NCBI RefSeq assembly: GCF_003584165.1
Contig: NZ_QXFJ01000027.1
Span: forward strand, 1 to 64,000
Direction of reading: 5' to 3'
DNA: 64,000 bases
Origin: Flagellimonas aequoris
GTDB taxonomy: Bacteria; Bacteroidota; Bacteroidia; Flavobacteriales; Flavobacteriaceae
How positions within the stretch are numbered: the first letter of the stretch is position 1; the number at the start of each line of letters is the position of its first letter. This document shows positions 32,701-41,126 of this stretch, one piece after another. A program made the position numbers and the translations under genes. The notes below the pieces were generated by a model. That model saw nothing but the letters and a program-made list of their open reading frames with translations, had not been told where the DNA came from and ran no database searches.

Positions 32701-35700
32701 GTCTGCTCACAACCGTTTTGATCTCTTGCGGTCAAAATAATGGTCTGGTTGGTACCGTTATCAATGACCTCAAAAGTATTACTGGTTTGGAAATTGGTAC
32801 CATCAAATTGTGGCGTACCGTCATTCATGCTATAGGTATAAGGACCTGTTCCCGTTGCAGTTCCTGTTCCATCCCCATTGGTATCCGTATAAACGGTAAT
32901 GGTTGCCGTACTGAACTGGTTACTGGACGGGTTGCACGTAAATTGTGTGTTGACCGCAGTAACGGTTAAATCTGCAGGCTCAATGATGATGATATCGGAA
33001 GAACGATCGGTACAGCCTCTATCAGAAACCACCTCCACTTGATAGGTATTGGGTGGAAGGTCATCAAAAACGGGGGAACCTTGGGGTCCCGCCAAGATAG
33101 TTGATCCAGAACCGTCATACAGAATATAGCTCAGTGGAGTATCGGTATCACTACCCGGTTGCAGTTCCACTGATATGGTCCCATTGTTCGATCCATAGCA
33201 AGTGACATCACTACTTGGCGTGGCCGTAATGATCGGACTGTTGACCGTAGATACATTCACGATGGCTTCATCGGAACACAATGGGAAAGTATTGGAACTT
33301 AGGTCTGTAACCAAAATATTATAATCCCCTGGCAATACGCTATTGAAAACATTGGAGCTCTGTGCTGGACCAATATTGGCCAAGGTATTGGCATCCCGAA
33401 GCTGAAACTCAAAATTGCCACTACCTCCAGTGGTGTTCACCGTGATTACTCCATCCCCCGCATTACAAGTTGGAAACGAAGTAGCATCTGCCGTAATGGC
33501 AAAGAAATCGAATACTTCTGCGGTTACCGTATTGGTACAACCATTGCCATCTCGTACTGTGATCAAATAGGTTCCAGGGTTAGGCACGGTAAAAGTGGTG
33601 GCCGTTTGGAATCCGCTACCAATATTGTATTGGAAGGTTTCTTCGGGCAGTCCCGACCCTGTGGATATCGGAGAAACCATATCAATTTGATAACCACTGG
33701 TTGCGGTACACTGGTTCACCACGTTGATAACCGGATTTGGCACTCCGGCTTCCTGGGTCACCGTCAGTGTGGTCAGTGCCGTACAACCGTTGGCATCCTG
33801 AACATAGAAATCATAATCGGCAGGGTATGGACCTGGAATTTCAAAAGTGGTCGCCGATGCAAAAACGGTAGGAGCCGGGCTTCCTGATGGCACATAAGCA
33901 TAATTGAAAGGTTCCGTTCCACCAAAACCTCTAACGGTGACCAAAGCCCCAGCATTACAGGTCGCTTCCACAAAATTATCAATGGTGATGGATGGTGAAC
34001 TAAAGCCAATAAAGACCAAGGTACTTCCACTACAACCATTTACATCGTCGCGGACCACTATTTGGTAATTACCTGGGGCCAATCCGTTAAAGGTACCATT
34101 ATAAGGTATTGTTTCGCCTGTGTAAGCAGTTGGTCCGGAAACAGTTGCGCCTGTGTCGGTATTTTGTAAAGTGAGTGTAAAATTCCCAGCTCCGGATATG
34201 CCACTGACCTCAAAATCGATGGAACCACTACCTGATACATTACAGGATGCAGCGGTGGTCGTGGCCACAACTGCCACTGGATTGGATGGCCCAATAGGAT
34301 CAATTTCTTCAATATAGGTACAGCCATTGGCATCCCTCACTTCAACAAAATAGGTGATACCGGGAACTACTTGACCTGTGAAGTCATACGTATCATTTCC
34401 AGATGTTGGAGGATGAAAAATAGGATCTCCCACCAATCTAAACTCGTAAGGTGCCGTTCCCCCAATAGCTTGAACACGATATGGGAAGGTAGTGTCCGAA
34501 CAATCGGAAGGAATAGGATCTAAAGGAATCAAATCCAACTGATTTTGATCGATGATCACTTCATCACGATCCTCACATCCTGAAGCATCGGTGGTCACCA
34601 CGGTATAATTGCCCAAAGGAAGATTTGGGAAGTTCACGGTAGTACTTGCAGTTCCTGTGGAGGAGGCTACCAAATTACCGGCAACATCCAACAAAATATA
34701 ATCAAATGGTGCTACACCATTGTTGATGGTTGTGGAAATGGAACCGTTCACTGCCCCAGCCGAACAAATGGCATCCGTTGGAGTCACCGTGGCATCCAAA
34801 GGATCACTGGCAGCGATGGTCGCAAAATATTCTGGGCTCACACACCCCCTACTATCACGGATCACAAATCCTCCATGGGTGCCTGGACCATAACCAGAAA
34901 AGAAGTTTTGGCTTCCAAAAGTGGCCCCGTTGTCATTACTGAATTCATATGGAGGCACCCCTTGAGTGGTATCGGGAATCAATTGTACTATTCCGCTCGT
35001 ATTGTTCCCGCACTGGGTATCGATTCCTACTACAGATCCTGCAATGGTCTCAGGTGGTGAAATGGTCACCATATTGGATTCCGTGGTACAACCGCGGCTA
35101 TCCCTAACCATAAACTGGAATGTGGTATCCGAAATAATGGAACCATCATTGGGTATGCTATACACAAAGGAGGTCCCTGTAATATTGTTATTGTCCGAAG
35201 TATACGGTGCCCCGTTGATACTCACTTCATAAATATCATAATTGCCACCTGAAGTATAGCCATTACTAATATTCACCTGGATTTGTCCCGGAGGTCCCGC
35301 ACAATCCAATTCTTGAATGGTGACCGCATTTGCAATAACCTGAGGTGCGATAGTAGCCGTGACTGTATCTCTACAATCGTTGGCATCCACCACTTCAATG
35401 GTATAAGTACCTGGGGTTAATCCAGAAAAGCTATTACTGGCCCCCAAAGCCCCACCATTGATTCGATATTGATATGGTGCCAATCCTCCTGAGGCGTTGA
35501 CCACTAAAGTGGAAGCCGTAAAATTGTCATAACAGAAATCCGAAGCCCCATTATCCAAGGTCAAGGTTGGAGCATCCAAACGGGTCAAGGTAAAACTATC
35601 GGTTACCGTACATCCGTTGGCATCAGTAACACTTACTTGATAGGTTCCATCTTGTGATAGGTTGGAGAACGTGCTTCCATTTTTAGGCCCACGTACGGAA

Positions 35701-38102
35701 CTATCGGGTTGGATCAAGGTATAACGGTTACCTCCCCATCCACCAACGGTATTGATACGCACGGCACCAATATTTCCATTCTGGCAGCTCATGGCGGTAA
35801 CATCCAACCCAGAAATCGCAAATGCCGTGGAAGGTTCTTCGATAACCAAAGTAGCCATATCGGTACAATTGGTTTCTTCGTCGGTAACGGAAATCACATA
35901 ACTTCCTGCGGATAATCCCGTTAAGGGCACTATACCACTACTTTGTCCTGTAAAAACTGATCCACCATCGATACTGTAGCTGTAGGTTGAATTAAATCCA
36001 TCCACCAAATAGCGGCCTTCCCCATCCGAATCGTCTACACAGGTAACCACTTTGGTCTGTTGGGCGGCAACACCAATGGAGCTGATATCGGTAATGGCAT
36101 AATTTTCATCGTAGGAGCAACCTTCGGTATCGGTCACCCTAAAGGTGTAAGTACCCAATCCCAATCCTGTAAAAGTACTGTTAGTACCATTATTGATGGC
36201 GCTAGCTGTTGGTGCAATGATTTCATAAGTGTAAGGACCCGTACCACCAGTTACCGAAACATCAACAGAGGCGGTGGTGGTGATACAATCCAAACTTGAA
36301 ATACTGAAAGCAAGATCCGTTGGTTTGTTCAATGCGTTGAACACCACATCAGGAAGTGCCTGTACACAACCGTTGGCGTCACGCACCATGGGTGTATAAG
36401 TTCCCACACCCAAATTCGGAAATACTGGGTTGGTACCAAAGCCGGAACCAATGCTATACTCATAAGGTGCCGTTCCCCCGGATACCCCGGAAATAGTAAT
36501 TTGTCCTCCAGTTTCATTGGTACAGGAAGGAATAGTATTTGGCGTAGCCGTTGCCGTAATGGTCGATGGTGTGCCAATGGTTGCCGATTGAGGTGCCGTG
36601 GTACAGGTAAAGGAATCCTGCTCATACCTTAACACCACATTATAGGAACCAGGGGCCAAGTTGGAAAACACATTACTTATCTGAAAGGTAGCCCCGTTGT
36701 TGATACTGTATTCGATTTCATAGCCAAATCCATTGGTCACGTTGATGGTAACCCTACCATCATTGGCTCCACCGCAATTGGCATCTTGCTCTACAATGTT
36801 GAAAACGGGTGGTGGAATATCCTGAACGTCTACTGATGCGCTTCGCTGACAGCCATTTGCATCTTCAACCAAAATAGAATAGGTTCCAGCTGCGGTTACC
36901 GAAAAACTAGTGGTTCCAGAGTAAGGCGAACCAAAAGGAGCACCATCCACACTAAAACGATAAGGAGCCGTACCTCCTGAAGTGGTCAGATTTACATTCA
37001 CGGATGTGGCCCCACAGCCAAAACTGTCAGAAGCCGTAGCCGAAACGGCCAAAGGACTGATTCCCCCACCGATTACGATTGGATCACCGTTAACATCATT
37101 AGTGACGGTTTCAGAACAATTATTGGTCTCCACCCTGATGCTATAAGTTCCTGGACTTACATTGGCAAAGGTATAGGTATCCGCACCATTTGGTCCAAAA
37201 GTGTCCACGGTCACCCCGTTTTTCACCAATCGATAGGTATAAAACCCAGGAACGCCAGAAACCTGCACATCGATGCTGCCCAACTCCCCACTACACAAAA
37301 TATCATTTGCCGTAACATCCACATTGATGTCCAGATCACCTACGGTCACCAAGTTGGAAGGGAACACACATGCACTACCTGAAACGTTTTTCAAACGCAC
37401 ATAGACCCGATAGTCGCCGGGAGAAGTAATGTCAAAATAAGGAGTATCTTGGTACGGTCCAGATGGACTGCTCAAACTGTATTCGTACCCAGCAGGTACA
37501 TTGGTGACCTCTACCCTTCCCGGATTTCCACAGATGATATCCTCTTTGATCAATTGCGGATCCAATGGATTGAGTGTGGATTTAAAGTAATAGTACTGCC
37601 CTGAATTTACCCGCACCCTAAACTCGCCTGCGGTAGAAAGGTTATAAGTTGCACCGGTACCCACAGTATTCCAAGTACAGGCTCCGTTAATGGTAGGGCA
37701 ATCATCCACAACCGTGGCCGCACAAGTATTGGGATCCAATTTCTGCCATTGGTACGTACTTCCGGATTGGGAAAGGGAAATGGTTCGGATATCACTGGTC
37801 CCGCACAAAAAGAACTTGGCCAATGTGCTACCATCGTTGGGACACACCACCTCTTCATTGGCGCCCATGATAATGGTCGCGAACATCGCCGTACTTGTCG
37901 GGAACTGATCTTCCCCGGTTTCCGTGGGGGCTTCGGCCGTGTTGACCGATGCTTTTTCTTCTGTAACTGTCTCGGTGATGGAGGATACCACTTTGGTCAG
38001 TATCCCGTTGACACCTGTTTTTGCTAATACCGTGGAACCGAAGATTGATATGAACACCAACAACACGACATATAGCAAATGCCTTGTTTTCTGTGGGAGC
38101 AT
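29793..38102 (-). CDS. Giant T9SS-secreted adhesin with SprB-type repeats
   Basis: 2769 aa. A signal peptide (KTRHLLYVVLLVFISIFGST) is followed by an Ig/PKD-like N-terminal region and about 25 repeats of roughly 70-100 residues. Each repeat has a GG-x-x-PY-x-(Y/F) strand (for example GGTAPYEYSI, GGTGPYTYEI, GGWGTYQYQL) and a closing GTYT-I-V-x-D-x-NGC strand. These match SprB-repeat proteins involved in surface adhesion and gliding. The last ~85 residues (FFTPDGDNLNDYWYP, IIYDRYGRVVARL, LPTGDYWYVV) are a gliding-motility-associated/T9SS type B sorting domain. No PorP/SprF-like partner gene is next to it. Cys pairs in each repeat are regular. Confidence 0.93.
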   Translation of the reverse strand: MLPQKTRHLLYVVLLVFISIFGSTVLAKTGVNGILTKVVSSITETVTEEKASVNTAEAPTETGEDQFPTSTAMFATIIMGANEEVVCPNDGSTLAKFFLCGTSDIRTISLSQSGSTYQWQKLDPNTCAATVVDDCPTINGACTWNTVGTGATYNLSTAGEFRVRVNSGQYYYFKSTLNPLDPQLIKEDIICGNPGRVEVTNVPAGYEYSLSSPSGPYQDTPYFDITSPGDYRVYVRLKNVSGSACVFPSNLVTVGDLDINVDVTANDILCSGELGSIDVQVSGVPGFYTYRLVKNGVTVDTFGPNGADTYTFANVSPGTYSIRVETNNCSETVTNDVNGDPIVIGGGISPLAVSATASDSFGCGATSVNVNLTTSGGTAPYRFSVDGAPFGSPYSGTTSFSVTAAGTYSILVEDANGCQRSASVDVQDIPPPVFNIVEQDANCGGANDGRVTINVTNGFGYEIEYSINNGATFQISNVFSNLAPGSYNVVLRYEQDSFTCTTAPQSATIGTPSTITATATPNTIPSCTNETGGQITISGVSGGTAPYEYSIGSGFGTNPVFPNLGVGTYTPMVRDANGCVQALPDVVFNALNKPTDLAFSISSLDCITTTASVDVSVTGGTGPYTYEIIAPTASAINNGTNSTFTGLGLGTYTFRVTDTEGCSYDENYAITDISSIGVAAQQTKVVTCVDDSDGEGRYLVDGFNSTYSYSIDGGSVFTGQSSGIVPLTGLSAGSYVISVTDEETNCTDMATLVIEEPSTAFAISGLDVTAMSCQNGNIGAVRINTVGGWGGNRYTLIQPDSSVRGPKNGSTFSNLSQDGTYQVSVTDANGCTVTDSFTLTRLDAPTLTLDNGASDFCYDNFTASTLVVNASGGLAPYQYRINGGALGASNSFSGLTPGTYTIEVVDANDCRDTVTATIAPQVIANAVTIQELDCAGPPGQIQVNISNGYTSGGNYDIYEVSINGAPYTSDNNNITGTSFVYSIPNDGSIISDTTFQFMVRDSRGCTTESNMVTISPPETIAGSVVGIDTQCGNNTSGIVQLIPDTTQGVPPYEFSNDNGATFGSQNFFSGYGPGTHGGFVIRDSRGCVSPEYFATIAASDPLDATVTPTDAICSAGAVNGSISTTINNGVAPFDYILLDVAGNLVASSTGTASTTVNFPNLPLGNYTVVTTDASGCEDRDEVIIDQNQLDLIPLDPIPSDCSDTTFPYRVQAIGGTAPYEFRLVGDPIFHPPTSGNDTYDFTGQVVPGITYFVEVRDANGCTYIEEIDPIGPSNPVAVVATTTAASCNVSGSGSIDFEVSGISGAGNFTLTLQNTDTGATVSGPTAYTGETIPYNGTFNGLAPGNYQIVVRDDVNGCSGSTLVFIGFSSPSITIDNFVEATCNAGALVTVRGFGGTEPFNYAYVPSGSPAPTVFASATTFEIPGPYPADYDFYVQDANGCTALTTLTVTQEAGVPNPVINVVNQCTATSGYQIDMVSPISTGSGLPEETFQYNIGSGFQTATTFTVPNPGTYLITVRDGNGCTNTVTAEVFDFFAITADATSFPTCNAGDGVITVNTTGGSGNFEFQLRDANTLANIGPAQSSNVFNSVLPGDYNILVTDLSSNTFPLCSDEAIVNVSTVNSPIITATPSSDVTCYGSNNGTISVELQPGSDTDTPLSYILYDGSGSTILAGPQGSPVFDDLPPNTYQVEVVSDRGCTDRSSDIIIIEPADLTVTAVNTQFTCNPSSNQFSTATITVYTDTNGDGTGTATGTGPYTYSMNDGTPQFDGTNFQTSNTFEVIDNGTNQTIILTARDQNGCEQTSTVTIDTPTDITFSYNVNQITCDASGTGVAPGSIDIIINEGPGNYEVEILPLGSEPARSSGGTDRVTWDIATPGDYIFAVTDVGSGGCSYLTATINMPEYNNIEGVIAEVQPVTCFNGNDGVISLQINNYSGVYNYEVFSRNSSGVETSTGVTGTFDTNAPLNTPELIPNVPAGNLVVHIEAMDSPFCDEVSNVVTVRSPDRALTVSAVQTSPVTCNVPGYGEITVAGDGGWGTYQYQLMDSGGNILVDYPNTNPVFENLSTDTYTINVRDLRGCESSTNINLPLPTPIAADIQIVQQLACNNDNNGIIEAYNVGGGQGPGNYLYQLNRITDGTNSGLQTTPTFANLSAGDYTITIFDGWNCSYTTVPITVQDPEIVVAELVELQPPGCGDLGRMELMVTNPEPGVDYFYRRSGTSDPFVPFGAGMTSVEIAADITLDPGPFQYDVQNSNGCPFERSNQISLDPAAPLVIALDLTNATINCAGEATGIIRSEAFGGIGSYVYTLVNSNTVPPNASTIVRPAQASGIFRELNPGTYYVYAESGGCTAISDPIVIDPKPPLVLEYLEAVPVMCAGDANGQIIIEASGGTGAIRYSISDNLSEFFEGNDPNNPNRRTFTDLPPRTYDIIIQDDLGCTITRTVEITQPMELLAGVISTTPETCMGDGDGTMTLQVTGGTAPYFTSVNSADDADFVQNDTMFFDNLQGGETYVVFVRDANGCQTNVIAEIGIGVDIVAEPVVEYGCEGIFPNSTTTIKIADSSQLSELLFSLDVDDVQLATDQRTYGDLSPGEHTVYIYHANGCVTFVEFEIDAYEPLTLEAIKTGPNEVTAMATGGFGGYEYFFQGESYGEVNIFNINVDSNINIMVRDQNGCVANLVMPFNFEGMPEMPNFFTPDGDNLNDYWYPENREFFPDIDVIIYDRYGRVVARLDQVKKWDGNYEGKPLPTGDYWYVVNANDREKQRFVGHFTLYR

Positions 38103-38257
38103 AGGGTTAAGTCTTGTTAAGAGAATATTTCAGATTTGGGACCTTAATATTCTATAAAGTAATTATCTATTCTTATAAAAATCTCTTTATCTTCAACACA
38201 CCCGATTACCAAAAAGTAACCGTTTATCTATAAAATCTGTTATTTCAACGTAAAACT

Positions 38258-39376
38258 ATGAAAAAAAGTCTGTCAATTGCCTATTTTTTCGTTGTACTGC
38301 TCAGTACATCCTGTGCCCAACAGCCAGATAAAAGCGTAAATCTTCCCAAAACCCTTGATTTTACTGTAGAATCCGTGGTTGAAGGCATCCAGAACCCTTG
38401 GGGCATGGCTTTTCTTCCAGATGGTGGAATTCTTGTTTCGGAGAAGTCAGGGAAATTGATTTTACACAAGTCAGGAAAAAATATAGAAATTGAGAATGTT
38501 CCAGAAGTATACAATCGTGGTCAGGGAGGATTATTGGATATTGAACTGCATCCCAAATACAAGGAGAATGGTTGGATCTATTTTTCGTATGCCTCCAGTG
38601 ACGGCGATGGGAAAGGTGGAAACACGGCCATCTTGCGAGCCAAGCTTTCCAATAATAAGCTTGTGGACCAACAACTGTTGTACAAAGCAGTGCCCAACTC
38701 CACTCGCGGGCAACATTTTGGTTCTAGGTTGGAGTTTGACCGTAACGGCTATCTTTTCTTTTCTGTTGGGGAACGGGGCGATAGGGATGTAAATCCGCAG
38801 GACATTAAAAGGGATGGCGGAAAAATTTACAGGATAAATGACGATGGCAGCATTCCAAAAGACAATCCTTTCGTTGGAATCAACAATGCCAAAAAGGCCA
38901 TATACAGTTATGGGCACCGAAACCCCCAAGGTTTGGCACTCCATCCAGAAACGGGAGAACTTTGGGAGCACGAACATGGCCCTAGGGGTGGTGACGAAAT
39001 CAATATTATCCAAAAAGGAAGAAATTACGGCTGGCCGGTCATCACCTATGGAATCAATTATAGTGGAACAAAAATTACCGACGAGACTTCCAAGCCTGGA
39101 ATGGAACAACCTATCTATCAATGGACACCTTCCATTGCTCCCTCTGGGATGACATTTGTAACCTCTGACAAATATCCAAAATGGAAAGGAAATCTATTGG
39201 TTGGATCACTGGCCTTTCAATATTTGGAACGATTGGAACTCAAGAATAACAAGGTCGTCTATCGGGAAAAGTTATTGGATGGTATGGGTAGGGTCCGAAA
39301 TGTTCGCCAAGCACCCGATGGCTACATTTATGTAGGTATTGAAGGCAAAGGCATTGTCAAATTGGTCCCTAAATAG
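38258..39376 (+). CDS. PQQ-type sugar dehydrogenase lipoprotein (GSDH family)
   Basis: 372 aa, with a lipoprotein signal ending LSTSCAQQ (Cys near residue 20). It folds as the six-bladed propeller of soluble glucose/sorbosone dehydrogenases: NPWGMAFLPDGGILVSEK, YNRGQGGLLDIELHPKY, GQHFGSRLEFDRNGYLFFSVGERG, YGHRNPQGLALHPETGELWEHEHGPRGGDE are the landmarks (split, key parts SRLEFD and EHGPRGGDE). It oxidises aldoses at the cell surface or periplasm. The catalytic His/Arg region appears intact. It is a single gene, convergent with murQ. Confidence 0.88.
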   Translation: MKKSLSIAYFFVVLLSTSCAQQPDKSVNLPKTLDFTVESVVEGIQNPWGMAFLPDGGILVSEKSGKLILHKSGKNIEIENVPEVYNRGQGGLLDIELHPKYKENGWIYFSYASSDGDGKGGNTAILRAKLSNNKLVDQQLLYKAVPNSTRGQHFGSRLEFDRNGYLFFSVGERGDRDVNPQDIKRDGGKIYRINDDGSIPKDNPFVGINNAKKAIYSYGHRNPQGLALHPETGELWEHEHGPRGGDEINIIQKGRNYGWPVITYGINYSGTKITDETSKPGMEQPIYQWTPSIAPSGMTFVTSDKYPKWKGNLLVGSLAFQYLERLELKNNKVVYREKLLDGMGRVRNVRQAPDGYIYVGIEGKGIVKLVPK

Positions 39377-39396
39377 CCCTAGACTTATTTTAGGGC
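39376..39396. terminator. Small convergent hairpin between the sugar dehydrogenase gene and murQ
   Basis: GCCCTA (39376-39381) pairs with TAGGGC (39391-39396) across the 8-bp gap between two convergent stop codons. The stem is short, so the terminator call is weak. Confidence 0.4.
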
Positions 39397-40200
39397 ATCA
39401 ACGGCCAGTTTAACGGAACCATATTTTTTAAGGGCCTTTTCCGCATCTTCGTAGCTCAAGCCCAACTCTTCCATAATGTATCGGGTTCCACGATCCACCA
39501 ATTTGGTATTGCTGAGCTGCATGTTCACCATTTTATTGCCTTTCACACGCCCAATGCGGATCATAAGTCCGGTGGAAATCATATTGAGTACCAACTTTTG
39601 ACTGGTACCACTCTTCATACGTGTGCTGCCTGTCAAGAACTCCGGTCCAACATTTATTTCTATCGGAATGTCCGAATCCAAGGCCAATGGCGACCCTGGG
39701 TTGTTCGTGATACCTACCGTCAAGATACCGTGTGCCTTGGCATCTGCTATACCACCCAATACATAAGGTGTGGTTCCTGATGCGGCAATCCCTACCAAAA
39801 CATCGTTGTCATTAATATCATACTCCTGAAGATCTTTCCAAGCCTGCTTTGTATCGTCTTCGGCAAATTCCACCGCCTTACGAATGGCACTGTCACCTCC
39901 GGCAATCAAACCAATCACACGATCATAGGGCATCCCAAAGGTGGGTGGAATCTCTGAAGCGTCCAAAATGCCCAACCTACCACTAGTGCCCGCTCCAATG
40001 TAAAATAAACGACCTCCCTTTTCAAAGCGCTTTGCGGTTTCTTCCACCACTTGGGCCACATTGGGCAAAACCTGCTCCACGGCATGGGCCACTTTCTTAT
40101 CCTCATTATTGATGTTGGCCACGATCTCCAACGCATCCATCTCCTCCAGTCGGTCGTACAAAGACGGTTTCTCCGTTATCTTAATGTGTTTTTCCACCAC
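39385..40200 (-). CDS. murQ: N-acetylmuramic acid 6-phosphate etherase
   Basis: 271 aa, usual length. It cleaves the lactyl ether of MurNAc-6-P to give GlcNAc-6-P and D-lactate in peptidoglycan recycling. It is a SIS-domain protein: YIGAGTSGRLGILDASEIPP near residue 68, IAASGTTPYVLGG near 138, GPEFLTGSTRMKSGTSQKL near 190 and a C-terminal helical cap (EELGLSYEDAEKAL). It is co-directional with the DeoR regulator gene, 2 bp downstream of its stop, and opposite the nagB-anmK block. Confidence 0.95.
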   Translation of the reverse strand: MVEKHIKITEKPSLYDRLEEMDALEIVANINNEDKKVAHAVEQVLPNVAQVVEETAKRFEKGGRLFYIGAGTSGRLGILDASEIPPTFGMPYDRVIGLIAGGDSAIRKAVEFAEDDTKQAWKDLQEYDINDNDVLVGIAASGTTPYVLGGIADAKAHGILTVGITNNPGSPLALDSDIPIEINVGPEFLTGSTRMKSGTSQKLVLNMISTGLMIRIGRVKGNKMVNMQLSNTKLVDRGTRYIMEELGLSYEDAEKALKKYGSVKLAVDALK

Positions 40201-40202
40201 TA

Positions 40203-40952
40203 CTACAATAATTGTATGTTCATATTCTTAAAGGCATCGAGCTTTTTGTCCCAAGGTTCCAGTTCGGTCACCATGGTACTGATCACATTCAAATCACAGG
40301 TCTTGAAACGATGCTGGGAATTCAATTTTTCCGATATGCACAAAAGTACCGTTTTCTTGGAAGCATTGATCACCGCCTTTTTTGTCTGTACCACTTCCCA
40401 ATCAAACTCGGTCAACCCAAACTCCGCGTCCACATATCCGGTCCCGATGAAGCTATAATCCACTTTTATCTGTGCCAGTGCATTTATGGTATTGGATCCC
40501 ACGGCAATCTGTGAATCCCTGGAAAGTGTGCCCCCAATAAATATGGTTTCCACATTGGGCTTACCTAACAATTCCATGGCCACGGGAAGACTAAGGGTAA
40601 AACAGGTAAGCTTGATGTTGGTCGGCAACAATCTGGCCAATTCCAGGCAAGTGGTCCCTCCATCGATCAAAATCACACTGTTATTTCTTAGCAATGTTGA
40701 CGCCTTTTTGGCGATGCTCACTTTCTTATCCAGGGCATAAACGTTACTCCTGGCAGGACTATGGTTGACAAAACCCAATGATACCGCTCCGCCGTGCACC
40801 TTTGTCAACAGATTCTCCGCATCCAATTCCTTGACGTCCCTCCTGACCGTATCAATGGACACATCCAGTTTTTCCGCCAAATCCGTCAATAGCACCCTGT
40901 TGTGGAGTTCCACTTCATTTAGGATGGCATGTTGTCGTTCTTCCTTGAGCAT
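40203..40952 (-). CDS. DeoR/GlpR-family regulator of the peptidoglycan-recycling locus
   Basis: 249 aa from the ATG at 40952. The N-terminal DeoR winged helix is clear (MLKEERQHAILNEVELHNRV, VSIDTVRRDVKELDAENLL), followed by the sugar-phosphate effector domain (VILIDGGTTCLELARLLP, FIGGTLSRDSQIAVG). Such regulators sense phosphosugars. The gene diverges from nagB, and direct repeats suited to a DeoR-type protein lie in the intergenic promoter. Confidence 0.9.
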   Translation of the reverse strand: MLKEERQHAILNEVELHNRVLLTDLAEKLDVSIDTVRRDVKELDAENLLTKVHGGAVSLGFVNHSPARSNVYALDKKVSIAKKASTLLRNNSVILIDGGTTCLELARLLPTNIKLTCFTLSLPVAMELLGKPNVETIFIGGTLSRDSQIAVGSNTINALAQIKVDYSFIGTGYVDAEFGLTEFDWEVVQTKKAVINASKKTVLLCISEKLNSQHRFKTCDLNVISTMVTELEPWDKKLDAFKNMNIQLL

Positions 40953-41048
40953 CAAATTCTTGTTTGGGTTCAAAATCAAAAGTAGAAAACAATTCCAGAT
41001 TATGCCGTTTACTTTCAAACCAATGTTAACTTTTGATTAAAAAAGCAT

Positions 41049-41110
41049 AAAACAGCAAATATATTGCAAAAAACAGCAAAATTAAATTATATTTGTCGAG
41101 TTTTAAACTC
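41049..41110 (+). promoter_or_regulatory. nagB promoter with paired operator-like repeats
   Basis: TTG at 41064-41066, a 21-bp spacer and TATATTTG at 41088-41095 match the flavobacterial consensus. AAAACAGCAAA occurs twice, at 41049-41059 and 41070-41080, exactly 21 bp apart (two helical turns), flanking the -33. A GAGTTT-T-AAACTC palindrome follows at 41098-41110. The DeoR protein encoded next door is the likely binder. Confidence 0.65.
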
Positions 41111-41126
41111 TTAATCCCGACAAAAC

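Noticed and set aside
29793-38102. Apparent repeat array that might be taken for CRISPR or tandem DNA repeats
   Set aside because: The periodicity is at protein level (SprB repeats) in one open frame; DNA units vary too much and there are no spacers.
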